Shown piece by piece: positions 22,642 through 32,000 of a DNA stretch of 63,614 bases. Positions within the stretch are counted from its first letter, which is position 1. Every line of letters begins with the position of its first letter. The stretch comes from Pseudomonas juntendi (GTDB taxonomy: Bacteria > Pseudomonadota > Gammaproteobacteria > Pseudomonadales > Pseudomonadaceae). Below the pieces are notes generated by a model. It saw only the letters and a list, made by a program, of their open reading frames with translations, ran no database searches and was not told the DNA's origin. The position numbers and the translations under genes were made by a program. The stretch is from NCBI RefSeq assembly GCF_009932375.1, contig NZ_BLJG01000001.1:1-63614 (forward strand), read 5' to 3'.

Positions 22642-25600
22642 TTACTCCAGGTCAGAAAGGCGGCTGCGCTGGCGGGCAGACTTTTCGCGTTCACGGCGAT
22701 CAAGCTCAGCGCGTACGGCCTGGGCGATGGCTTGTGGGTCCATGCCAGGGGTGGGATGAATGTTGATGTTGATGATGTCGTGGCTGTCGCTGACGCTTGG
22801 CGCCGCTGCAGCTACAGGTGGTCGCTTATCCAGGGTGATACCTGGTGCAACGTCAGCAGCGAGCGCTTTGCCACTGTTGAGCTGAGGCGCCAACGGCCTG
22901 ATCTCAGGTCGCTGGACGTTGGTGAGCTGCCGGGTAATGTCCAGGATCTCGGCCGAGCCGGTCTGTAGCGGGCTCACGCCTGGAGGCACGGCGCGGGCCA
23001 GCTGCTTGCTCAGGCTCAGGATCTCGGCGGTACCGACCTTGGCGGTAGGAGCCTGCGGCGTTACGACGCTGACGTTCGGCGGGGCAACATTGGCCAGTTG
23101 CTTGCTGAGGCTCAAGATCTCGGCGGTACCGGACTTGGCCGTAGCGACTTGCGGCGGCATGACGTTGACCTTCGGCGGGGCAACATTGGCCAGTTGCTTG
23201 CTGAGGCTCAAGATCTCGGCGGTACCGGACTTGGCCGTAGCGACTTGCGGCGGCATGACGTTGACGTTCGGCGGTGCGACGTTGGCCAGCTGCTTGCTGA
23301 GGCTCAAGATCTCGGCGGTACCGGACTTGGCCGTAGCGACTTGCGGCGGCATGACGTTGACGCTCGGCGGTGCGAAGTTGGCCAGCTGCTTGCTGAGGCT
23401 CAAGATCTCGGCGGTACCGGACTTGGCAGTAGGAGCCTGCGGCGCCACCACCTTGACGTCCGGCGGTACCGAATTGGCCAGCTGCTGCCCTCGGCTCATT
23501 ACTTCGCCTGCGACATTATGGCCGGCTCTGACCTCGGGCGCCGCTGTCCGCATATCCAACCGGCCGGACTTCGCCAGCTGTTTATTGAGGCTGACAATAT
23601 CGGCATTGATCGGCTGATCAGCTCGCGAGAGCGAGGATGCAAGCGTGCCGTCGAGCTGGCCCGCCTGGCCAAGTTGCGCACTGAGGCTGCTGGAGCTGGT
23701 AGCGAGACCTCTTGCGGCTTGGACCTCTGGCGCGTTGGGGGTGATTTCGAACTGGCCAGCTTTGATCAGGTCTTGGCCCATTCTCGCGACGGCATCGAGC
23801 GGCGCCTTAGCGCCTGCATCGAGCCCCATTGCCAGGCCCTCAGTGGTGAATCCGCCCAGTTCCGCAAACACCCGCGATGGGCTGTGGATTCCCAGCTTTT
23901 CCTTGAACCAGCCGATGGTAGACTCGCCCAGGCTGCTGATGGTGTCCTTGACCAACCCGAGCCCGGCAGTCAGCCCGTTGACCAGGCCGCTGATGAGCAT
24001 CCCGCCGAACTCGGTGAAGCGGGTGGGCATCTCCACGCCCAAGTAGTTCAGCACTGCGGAAAAAGCCTGGTAGATCAAGCCAATAGGGCTGAAGTTTGCC
24101 AATACGGTGAGGATGCCAGCCACACCACCGCTGAACCCGGCTTTGATCTCCGCCCAGGCGCTGGCGAAGTAGATCTTCACCTGGTCCCAGTTCTGATAGA
24201 TCAGGTACGCAGCACCGGCGATGACGGCGACAGCCGCTGCGATGGCCAAGACCACCGGGTTGGCGGCCAGCGTCCACATAGCCCCCGCCACCAGCCGAAT
24301 GGCGCTCATCAGTCCGCCTGATAGCACGCCTATGAGCTTGCCAACCACAGGCAGCATCGCGGCGCCTTTCAGTGCGAAGAGCGACATGCCGTACTGAGCC
24401 AGCGCGAATGGACCGAGGACGCTGGCCAGAGCCACGGTCAGCGCGCCCATGCCGGCGACCAGTACCGCGACAATTGCAGCGCCTTTGGCGATGCCGGCGG
24501 CCAGCTCAGGGTTGGCATCAATCCAGGTCTTCGCTGCGCCGACGATCTCCTTCACCGTCTGTACCAGCTCGCGCAGCGGCCCCCGCTCGCCGTCCATCAG
24601 CGAGCCGATCAGCGCACTCCAGGTACCGGTGAGTTTGTCCAGGTCGCCGCCCAGGTTGTCGCGGAAGGTATTACCCATCTTCTCGGCGGCCCCGCTGATG
24701 TCGCCCAGGCTGGCAGTACCGCCGGCCAGGGCTTTCAGGAAGTCGGGGATCTGGTCGACGGCAAGGTCTTCCACTGGAGTACCGAACAGCGCAATGGCTG
24801 CGTTTGCCCGCTCGGCTGGGTTCTTGATGCGGAGCAGGGCGTTTGCGGTCTTGGTCAGCGCCTGGCGGGCGTCCGTGCCTCCCTTGGCGATGGCCGAGGA
24901 CATTTTCTGGGCGTTGAGCCCGATCGAGGCGTAGGCCTCCTTGCTTGACTTGGACATGTCCGAGCCGCGGATGGAGAATTCCTTGATGGCGTCACCGGTT
25001 TTGTCCAGGGCGAACTTGCCTTGCTTGGCCATGTTGACCAGCAGGCCCATGGCCTCCTCACCGCTGAAGCCCATACCGCGGAAGTGCGTCGAGTACTCGT
25101 GCAGGATTTCGGGGATCTCGCCGCGCATCTGCGTCGATACCTTCTGCAGGCCGGCCGCGACCAGGTCGAAAGCTTCTTCGCTGCTGCCGGCCAGGCCGTT
25201 CTTCATCAGGATGCCGACCATCTGGATGCTCTCGGCCACATCGATGCCCATGATCTGCGAGAGATCGAGTGCGCGCCGGGCTGCAACGTCCAGCTCCTTG
25301 TCGCCAACTTTACCCAAGGCACCCAGCGTGCTCTTCGCCGCAGCCACTGCCTCGCCGATCTGCGCCACATCGGTGCTTTGGCCGTCCGTGCGGATGTTGC
25401 GGACGATCGTCGAGTACTGCTCTGCTCGAGCAGGAGATTCGCCGGACTGGGCGGCAATCATCGATCCCTGATGTGCCACCTCCAGCTGCGGTGCCAGTAG
25501 GGCCGCTCCCGCCATGCCGGCGCCGATGCCGCCTGCGATGCCTGCAGCCCCTGCGCCGGCCATCTTGCCCGCCCGGTCCTGGGTTTTCTCCAGGCGTGCC

Positions 25601-26130
25601 TTAGCCTGCGCCGCCTTGCGCTGGGTGGCCGCCAGCTGCTTCAGCCTGGTCTCTTGCTGTTCGATCGTATGATTGGTCTGCGCCATCTCCTGGCGCAGGG
25701 CGGCGTTGTGCTGGTTGAGCTTGCGGGTGTCGATGCCGGCGTCACTGAGCCGCCGCTGCAGGCCCCGCAGCGCATCCTGCTCGTCCTTGGTCTGCTGTTT
25801 GAGGGCATTGGTTGCCCTGATGGCGGCCTGAAACTCGGCTGTCATCTGCTTGGTGGGCGCGTCCACCTGTGACATGGCGCGCCCCATGTCTTTCACCTTG
25901 GCCCTGGCTTCTTCCAGGGCTTTGGCGGTTTCACGTGCCTGGGCGTGCTGCTGCCGCCAGGCGCTGACGTCCTTCTGCTGCGCGCTCAGCTCCTTGAGGC
26001 GCTCGCGGGTTTGCTTCAGTGCGCGGGCAGTGTCCTGCCCGCTCTGGTTGATCTGGCGCAGCGGAGCGGTGGCTTTGTCCACGGTGTCCAGAAGTACCTT
26101 GAGCCGTAGATCATTTGCCGCCATCGCCAC
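22642..26130 (-). CDS. T: Tape-measure protein gpT with C-terminal tandem repeats
   Basis: A 1162-aa tail length protein. The first ~190 residues form long coiled coil, followed by a P2-type tape-measure domain (VAHQGSMIAAQSGESPARAE ... MGIDVAESIQMVGILMKNGLAGS). Hydrophobic segments at ~560-670 (GAAIVAVLVAGMGALTVALA; VVLAIAAAVAVIAGAAYLIY) could span or enter the inner membrane. From ~residue 880 the protein carries near-identical 32-residue repeats (GTAEILSLSKQLANVAPP...). The end (HDIININIHPTPGMDPQAIA) is typical. Its start overlaps the E' frame. Confidence 0.92.
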   Translation of the reverse strand: MAMAANDLRLKVLLDTVDKATAPLRQINQSGQDTARALKQTRERLKELSAQQKDVSAWRQQHAQARETAKALEEARAKVKDMGRAMSQVDAPTKQMTAEFQAAIRATNALKQQTKDEQDALRGLQRRLSDAGIDTRKLNQHNAALRQEMAQTNHTIEQQETRLKQLAATQRKAAQAKARLEKTQDRAGKMAGAGAAGIAGGIGAGMAGAALLAPQLEVAHQGSMIAAQSGESPARAEQYSTIVRNIRTDGQSTDVAQIGEAVAAAKSTLGALGKVGDKELDVAARRALDLSQIMGIDVAESIQMVGILMKNGLAGSSEEAFDLVAAGLQKVSTQMRGEIPEILHEYSTHFRGMGFSGEEAMGLLVNMAKQGKFALDKTGDAIKEFSIRGSDMSKSSKEAYASIGLNAQKMSSAIAKGGTDARQALTKTANALLRIKNPAERANAAIALFGTPVEDLAVDQIPDFLKALAGGTASLGDISGAAEKMGNTFRDNLGGDLDKLTGTWSALIGSLMDGERGPLRELVQTVKEIVGAAKTWIDANPELAAGIAKGAAIVAVLVAGMGALTVALASVLGPFALAQYGMSLFALKGAAMLPVVGKLIGVLSGGLMSAIRLVAGAMWTLAANPVVLAIAAAVAVIAGAAYLIYQNWDQVKIYFASAWAEIKAGFSGGVAGILTVLANFSPIGLIYQAFSAVLNYLGVEMPTRFTEFGGMLISGLVNGLTAGLGLVKDTISSLGESTIGWFKEKLGIHSPSRVFAELGGFTTEGLAMGLDAGAKAPLDAVARMGQDLIKAGQFEITPNAPEVQAARGLATSSSSLSAQLGQAGQLDGTLASSLSRADQPINADIVSLNKQLAKSGRLDMRTAAPEVRAGHNVAGEVMSRGQQLANSVPPDVKVVAPQAPTAKSGTAEILSLSKQLANFAPPSVNVMPPQVATAKSGTAEILSLSKQLANVAPPNVNVMPPQVATAKSGTAEILSLSKQLANVAPPKVNVMPPQVATAKSGTAEILSLSKQLANVAPPNVSVVTPQAPTAKVGTAEILSLSKQLARAVPPGVSPLQTGSAEILDITRQLTNVQRPEIRPLAPQLNSGKALAADVAPGITLDKRPPVAAAAPSVSDSHDIININIHPTPGMDPQAIAQAVRAELDRREREKSARQRSRLSDLE
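22985..23500. repeat. 96-bp tandem repeats within gene T
   Basis: The block cttgctgaggctcaagatct recurs at 23101, 23197, 23293 and 23389, with a variant at 23005, so the period is exactly 96 bp (32 codons). The central three units are almost identical and the outer ones drift. The reading frame is kept throughout. Confidence 0.9.
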
Positions 26131-26233
26131 TACTCCTTACACGCGCACGCTCGCGCCAGTCCATCAGGTCCCGGACGCCAAGCCGGTCCATGTCGGCCGG
26201 CGCCCAGTGGAAAACCACGGCCAGGTCGGCCAT
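26111..26233 (-). CDS. GpE-family protein E' (frameshift extension of E)
   Basis: A 40-codon frame (MADLAVVFHWAPADMDRLGV ... LMDWRERA) of the P2 GpE family, overlapping the start of T by 20 bp. It is open upstream in the -1 frame to the TTTTTTG slip site in gene E, so it can be made as the C-terminal part of an E+E' fusion, as in P2 and as for lambda G/GT. The fusion would be a tail assembly chaperone that loads on the tape measure. Independent start from ATG 26233 is possible. Confidence 0.85.
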   Translation of the reverse strand: MADLAVVFHWAPADMDRLGVRDLMDWRERARVRSSGDGGK

Positions 26234-26241
26234 GGCGTCGT

Positions 26242-26541
26242 CTACGCAGCCAGGGAGGCGTCCGTCATCGTCCGCTTCTGCAGCAAAAAACCGGTGACCT
26301 TCACGCCCAGGGCGACCAGGTCGGCTGGATCCAGGGCACGTACCTCGGCCTCGGTGAGCGGGGTGATGCGCGGCAGCAGCTTGATCAGGGCGCCAACGTC
26401 CATCTGCAGCAGGTCAGCGAGCTGGATGCCGCGCAGCTCGCCGGAGGATGGCTTGCGCAGCTCGACTTCGGTGATTTCCTGCTCGCCGCGTTTAACCGGG
26501 GTGTCCAGCTCGACGGTGTTCTCTTTTTTCTCGGTGTTCAT
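26242..26541 (-). CDS. E: Tail assembly chaperone gpE
   Basis: A 99-aa protein of the P2 gpE / FluMu gp41-like group (VELDTPVKRGEQEITEVELRKP; LLQMDVGALIKLLPRITPLT). It binds the tape measure before tail tube assembly in known relatives. Near its end lies T TTT TTG in the correct phase (26290-26284), the same heptamer P2 uses to make E+E' by -1 frameshifting. Confidence 0.88.
   Translation of the reverse strand: MNTEKKENTVELDTPVKRGEQEITEVELRKPSSGELRGIQLADLLQMDVGALIKLLPRITPLTEAEVRALDPADLVALGVKVTGFLLQKRTMTDASLAA
26284..26290 (-). other. Programmed -1 frameshift site
   Basis: On the minus strand the heptamer is TTTTTTG, read in the zero frame as ..T TTT TTG. After a -1 slip the frame stays open through AAEADDDGRLPGCVDDA and joins MADLAVVFHW of E'. 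Confidence 0.8.
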
Positions 26542-26565
26542 GGGTGTTCCCTGTAGGTGATGGGG

Positions 26566-27081
26566 TTAGAGGCCGATTGCGCGGCGCTGGGCTGCCAGCA
26601 TGTCCACGCCATTGACGTTTTCGATGAAGTTGAGGAGATCGATCTCCACCAGGACTACACCGTCCATGGTCAGCTTGTAGTAGCTGCAGGTGGTGGTGAT
26701 GGTGTGCTCGGTGTCCTCCCCGGGGGTGGCTTCGCCCATGTCGATGGTTTCGTGGCGGCCGCGGATGACCACCTCAACCGCGCTGACCTGGCTGGAGTCA
26801 TCGCGCTGGTACGAGCCGGCGAAGCGGATCATCAGTCCCGACGCGCTGGTGTTACCGAATTGCTTGATGACCTGGTCATCGATGCCGCCGATTTTCCACT
26901 CGGCCTGCAGGCCGTCGTCGGAGAAGCCCAGGTCGGCTTTGACTGGGCCGTTCATGCCGCCACCGCGGTAGGACTCCATCTTCCGGGCCAGCACCGGCAG
27001 GGTCATGGACTTGGTGATACCCATGTAGCTGGTACCGTCGTGGAAGGTGTTCATGTTCTTGAGCTTGCGTGGCAGTGCCAT
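26566..27081 (-). CDS. FII: Major tail tube protein gpFII
   Basis: A 171-aa tail tube subunit. It starts MALPRKLKNMNTFHDGTSYM, the family signature, and continues with EVVIRGRHETIDMGEATPGE and TTTCSYYKLTMDGVVLVEID. It lies directly behind the sheath gene. Confidence 0.93.
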   Translation of the reverse strand: MALPRKLKNMNTFHDGTSYMGITKSMTLPVLARKMESYRGGGMNGPVKADLGFSDDGLQAEWKIGGIDDQVIKQFGNTSASGLMIRFAGSYQRDDSSQVSAVEVVIRGRHETIDMGEATPGEDTEHTITTTCSYYKLTMDGVVLVEIDLLNFIENVNGVDMLAAQRRAIGL

Positions 27082-27095
27082 GGTTGAGGCCTCCG

Positions 27096-28268
27096 TCAGC
27101 TATTGATGCGGGTGGCGAAGTCCGCCAGGTATCGGTCGGTGATGCGCTGGCGGAAGTTCAGGTCTTCCAGCGGTGGTACCGGGGTGTAGTCGTAATCGAT
27201 GAAGAGCTTGCCGGTGCTGAGGGTGGCTTCGGTGTTCGCCTCCTCGTCGTACCAGGCCTCGCCGCCGATCAGGTAGCCGCCGGACACCAGCTCGCGGAAC
27301 TTGGCGTTGATGCCCTCGATGAGGTCGCGGATCAGCGATGGATGCATCGGCTTGTCCATGGCCCACATATGGGCTTCTGCCATGGTGTCGGCCAGCACCT
27401 GTGCGGTGCGGGTGTAGTTCTCGAAGGCGAACAGCGGATCCTCGGTGCAGGTCCGGCTACCCCAGAAGCGGTAGCCGTCGGCGTTGATGAGGGTGGTGAC
27501 CTCGTTACTGTTCAGGTAGTTGGCATCGGTCGCCGGGTTCTGCAGATCCCAGAACACATCGGCGCTGATCCCGGTCACGCCGTTGACTGGGATGTTGGAA
27601 ATGGTCTTATGCCACCCGGTTTCCTGGTCGATCTTGGCGCGCAGGCCAAGAGCGCGAGCCACTGCCGGCGCAACGGCCGTAGCGTCGGATTCGGTGTTCC
27701 AATACTCGAAATCTGGCCAGATGACCATTACCTCGCGGGCGCCGAAGTTCTCGCGGTAGGCGACGGCTTCCTCTTTGGTCTTGCAGCCTGCGGCGCTGAC
27801 GTACGCGAAGGCACGCAGCTGCTGGGCGACCGCCACCAGTGCGGTGGCCACCTCCAGCGAGTCCAGACCAGGAACGCCCAGGATGCGTGGCGTGACCTTG
27901 AGGCGGGTCTTGGCAGCCAGCAAGGCCTTCATGCCGGTGTATTTGCCGTTCTCGGTGGTGGTGCCGATGATGTTGCTGGTGGTCTCGGCATCAGTGGCGC
28001 CGGTCTTCACGCGCACCACTACGGTGAGCGGCTGGGTCTGATCGGCGATCGCTTGAAGGCTGGCTGCCAGGGTACCGGTCTTGCCTGCTTTTCCGATGGC
28101 GCTTTGCACGCGAGTGATCAGGACAGGGGTATCGAGCGGGAATGCGACGGGATCAGCGTCGTCTGCGGTGCAGACCATGCCGACGATCGCGGTGGAGACG
28201 GTGCGGATTGGGCGGGTGCCCTCGTTGATTTCTACGACGCGCACGCCGTGATGGTATTCGTCGGCCAT
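27096..28268 (-). CDS. FI: Contractile tail sheath protein gpFI
   Basis: A 390-aa sheath subunit (MADEYHHGVRVVEINEGTRPI; TVVVRVKTGATDAETTSN; FRFWGSRTCTEDPLFAFENYTRT-like middle; C-terminal LEDLNFRQRITDRYLADF). The length matches P2 FI (396). It is the first gene of the FI-D operon; the ~105-bp gap upstream should contain its late promoter. Confidence 0.93.
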   Translation of the reverse strand: MADEYHHGVRVVEINEGTRPIRTVSTAIVGMVCTADDADPVAFPLDTPVLITRVQSAIGKAGKTGTLAASLQAIADQTQPLTVVVRVKTGATDAETTSNIIGTTTENGKYTGMKALLAAKTRLKVTPRILGVPGLDSLEVATALVAVAQQLRAFAYVSAAGCKTKEEAVAYRENFGAREVMVIWPDFEYWNTESDATAVAPAVARALGLRAKIDQETGWHKTISNIPVNGVTGISADVFWDLQNPATDANYLNSNEVTTLINADGYRFWGSRTCTEDPLFAFENYTRTAQVLADTMAEAHMWAMDKPMHPSLIRDLIEGINAKFRELVSGGYLIGGEAWYDEEANTEATLSTGKLFIDYDYTPVPPLEDLNFRQRITDRYLADFATRINS

Positions 28269-28375
28269 GATGAGTGCCTGTGCAGGTGGATGACGCTACA
28301 CAGGCTGCCGCGCGCGCGGGGCTTGATCGAGTTACCGGGCTTGTCGGGACGGCCTTTACAAGCCGCCCGTCTCAG

Positions 28376-29089
28376 TCATGCGCCTTGCTGTGACTCCAAC
28401 CAAGCCGCAAGGGCTGCGTCGTTGGGGCTGGCTGGCCAGTCGTTCTCAGCTGGGGCCGTGTTAGTAACATCCAGGCGCCCCAGCTCAATGCGGTAGACCT
28501 TCCACGCTTTCAACGCTTCGGTTTCGGCCTGGCTGGCCATCTCCAGATCGACAGCGTCCTGCAGGATGCTTATGCGCCCGGTGGCGTACTGGTTGGCCAG
28601 CTGTTGCTTGCGGTAGGCCTCCCGGCGCGCCGCCTCAGCAATGGCCGCCTCGTCCGGCACCCACTTGTCATCCTCCCAGGTGTCGAATGGCGTTTCGGGC
28701 GCCTGCAGGGTGTAGCCCTCGGGCAGGTCGCCCAGGGCCTGCCACTGGCGGGGCTCGCCCGTGTCGGTGCTGTACACCGTTGCACCGCGATGGTCGGCCA
28801 CCTGCACCCACCCGTCAGCCTCACGATTCAGCAAGGCAGCAAAGCCAGGCTCTACTGCAGGCGCCTCAATCAGGTAACTGTGCCCCGGTAATGCCCATAC
28901 GCCAGGCTCTAGCGGGCTCGGGGTAGCTTCCCCGATGCCCAGATACTCGCCGGTGCCGCGATGCACGCAACACACCTTCGGCGCGTCGACGCCAGGCAAC
29001 TGCCACCAGGGCAGTTCGGGCAGTTCAATGAACTCCTGCAACTCTGTCAGCTCCTGCAGGTCTTGCAGCTCGGTGACGTCTTCGCTCAT
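28376..29089 (-). CDS. Tail fibre assembly protein (gpG-like)
   Basis: A 237-aa protein of the tail fibre assembly type. The start is ATG 29089 with gaggg upstream. A repetitive acidic N-terminus (TELQDLQELTELQEFIELPE) precedes a pyocin/gpG-like domain (LPEGYTLQAPETPFDTWEDDKW; RREAYRKQQLANQYATGRIS; ALKAWKVYRIELGRLDV). It helps fibre folding or attachment and lies 7 bp behind the fibre gene. Confidence 0.85.
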   Translation of the reverse strand: MSEDVTELQDLQELTELQEFIELPELPWWQLPGVDAPKVCCVHRGTGEYLGIGEATPSPLEPGVWALPGHSYLIEAPAVEPGFAALLNREADGWVQVADHRGATVYSTDTGEPRQWQALGDLPEGYTLQAPETPFDTWEDDKWVPDEAAIAEAARREAYRKQQLANQYATGRISILQDAVDLEMASQAETEALKAWKVYRIELGRLDVTNTAPAENDWPASPNDAALAAWLESQQGA

Positions 29090-29096
29090 AAATCCC

Positions 29097-32000
29097 TCAA
29101 TACTTGATGCAGGCCAGATAGGCCCGGTTAGCCATGCGCGTTTCATTACCCCCTGCGGGGTTGATGGTCAGTCCGTGCGTATGGGCGGGGGCCGTGGTGG
29201 TGGTAAGGGTTTGCGTACCGTCACTCATCTGATCGCCAAAGACGGCATTCCCCCCAGTGGTTAAAAACTCGGCCGCGATTCGCTCACGCGTAAATACCGT
29301 AGCGTGCGCATGAGCTCCACCACTGTTGGCAGTACCATCGTGCACGTGCGCTTCGTTCTGGCCCGCCTGGGTAGAGAACAACACCCGGCCCGAATCGGCC
29401 GCGTTAAGGCCGTCAGTCCAGGCGCGGTCGATCAACTCGCGGTCGTCCGGCACGTTGAACGTGGTAGATCCGTCGCCGGCGCCAAACTTCGTCCCGATGG
29501 CCGCAAACAACGCGGCATAGGCGGTGCGCGAGTAGGCCGCACCGTTACGCGGCAGCCAACCCGTTGGCGCGCTACTCAGCGCAAAGTGCGATACCTCGCC
29601 AGGCGGCGCGGCAGCCGTTAAGGCGGCATTCATCGCGTCGACGGTCGGCGTCTCTGCCAGTTTGCCCCGGCTGGACACAAACCAGCCGGTATTGCTGTTG
29701 CTCACCAGCTCCACGTATTCGCCACTTTGCAGTACCAGGGTGGCCAGCGTGACGCCTGCCACAATGCTGCCGCTGCTAGCGGTGATGGATAGAGTTGACC
29801 CGGTCGGGTTACGGAACGCGTAGGCCGTGCCCCCTGGCGCGTCTGCCGCTGCCGGCAGGGTAACGGTCAGGTTATTCGCGTTTGCCTGATACAGCCGGCC
29901 CGACTGCGATGCAGTCAAGGTCATGCTGGAAGAGAAACCCAACACAGGCCCCGAATAGTTGCGCTTGGACAACTCGACAAACTCAGTCGTGGCCAAGTTC
30001 TTGGTCGCGTCGTTGACTTTCTGCGTCGGCCCGGTTGGCGTACCAGTAAAGGCTGGGCTGTTGACTGGGGCCAGTCCGCTCACGGCCCGCTGCACAAATG
30101 CGGAGTTGACCGCAGTCTGCGAATTATCGGACGCGGCGGGAGTAGGCACTGTCGGCTTGCCGGTGAAGCCTGGATTATTTAGTGGTGCAAGCGGTGCACA
30201 TGCCTCCTGCAGCTGGTCGACCGTGACCGTTTCCTTGAGCTTTCCGCAGGTGCTGACGAACCACTGGCTACCGGACGCAGAAAGCTCGATCCACTCATAG
30301 CCCTGCAGCGTCACCTTGGCGACTGACGCACCCTCTTCAACAATCGTCCCAGCCGAAACGGCGAGCGTCTGCGCGGAGGCCCTGGGGTTGCGCAAGGTCA
30401 CTACCGAACCATTGGGCACGTCAGCCGCTGACGGCAGCGTCACTGTCAACGCATCGGCGTTGAACTGCAGTAAGGCCCCCAAATGGGTTGTAGTATTCAG
30501 CGTTACGCTCGTGGCCAAACCCACGGCCGGCTGGGTCCGATAGCTGCGCGAGTTGTTGTTAATCGCAGCGATCATGCTATCGCTGAATGACGCCAAGGCA
30601 TCCGAGATGACCTTACCAATCTCGTTCAGCGTGCCGCGCTGGTTGATAAAGTAGTTCGAGGTCGACGCTTGCAGCTCGATCCACTCACCAGGCTGAATCA
30701 CCAGCGACGAAACCGCGTTGTTCTTCTCGTAAATCTTGCCGCTACCTACGGCTACGGTTACGCCCCCTGAGCTGACGTTACGGATAACGAAAGTACCGCC
30801 TGAACCGGCATCGGCAGATGCGGGCAGGGTTACCGTAACCGGGCCGGTCACGTTGAACGCATACCCAGTCTGAGAACCGGTCAACGTGATATCCGCACCG
30901 ATGCCCACCACGTTGCCGCTGTAGCTACGTTTGAAGGCGTTAACAGCCTGCAGCAGCGCTGCCATGGTCGCAATTTGTGCGGTGTTGGTACCCAGGCCGG
31001 CAGTGGGTGCTGTCGGAATTCCCGTAAAGCCTGGCGAGTCGAGGCGCGCTACCTGCTGCCAGTCGGCCCAGGTGCCTGCCGCTCTGCTTCGCCAAAACAG
31101 CCGCGCATTGACGATGCTGCCACTGCAGCCAGCAGCAAGCTGGAAACAGCCGGAGTCATTGAACTGAATATGCAGCAAGGCCATGGATGCATTGGGAAAT
31201 GGCGTGTGCTCCGTACTGCCATCCGCCCGGTACAATCCAGTTTGCGTAACAGCGTCAAAGTCGCCGATTCGCACTCCAACTGTTGTCCCAAGGCCAAAAG
31301 CCTGAAATGCCGCCATCACCGCCGCCATGTTGGCAATCTGCGCGGTGGTCGCGCCGACAGGCGCAGTTGGCACGGTCGGTGTGCCGGTGAAGCTTGGCGA
31401 GTCAATCTCAGCCGCTTCTCTGAGCTTGCCGCGACCCACGACAAACCAGGCGGTACCGGACGATGCCAGTTCCGCCCATTCGAACGGTTTCAAAGCCAGC
31501 GAGCCGCCCGTGGTGCCGGCATCCACAATTGAACCCGAGGACGCGACCACGATGGTCTGCGTGGCCGTGGCCGATGGGTTGCGCAGCATTACCGATGCGC
31601 CATTGCCCACTTCGGTCAGCGACGGCAGCGCCAGGGTCACGGCGCCACCGTTGAATTGCACAGCGTTGCCCATCTGCGCAGCAGTCAACGTCAGGTTCGT
31701 GCTCACCCCGATAACAGCCGTCTTGAACTGACGGCAGGCAGCGGCAACCGCTGTGGCCAGGGCGCTCATGTTTGCGATCTGCAGCCCGGTGCTACTGGCC
31801 GCAGGCGTTGGGGTCTCAGGCGTTCCCGTGAACTTAGGCGACAGCAGCGGCGCCTTTTTGGCCAGCTCGTTGACCATAGTAGCGGCGAAGTTCGGATCAT
31901 TGCCGATGGCGGTGGCCAGCTCTTTGAGCGTGTCCAAGGCGCCCGGCGCCGAGTCCACCAGGCCATTCACTGCGCTGGTGACCGAATCGGCAATAGCCTT

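Noticed and set aside
23005..23480. CRISPR array
   Set aside because: The 96-bp units are whole codons of gene T with no unique spacers.
22919..23617. Plus-strand 232-aa repeat protein
   Set aside because: It is the antisense shadow of the tape-measure repeats; no ribosome site, and the opposite strand encodes a well-known family.
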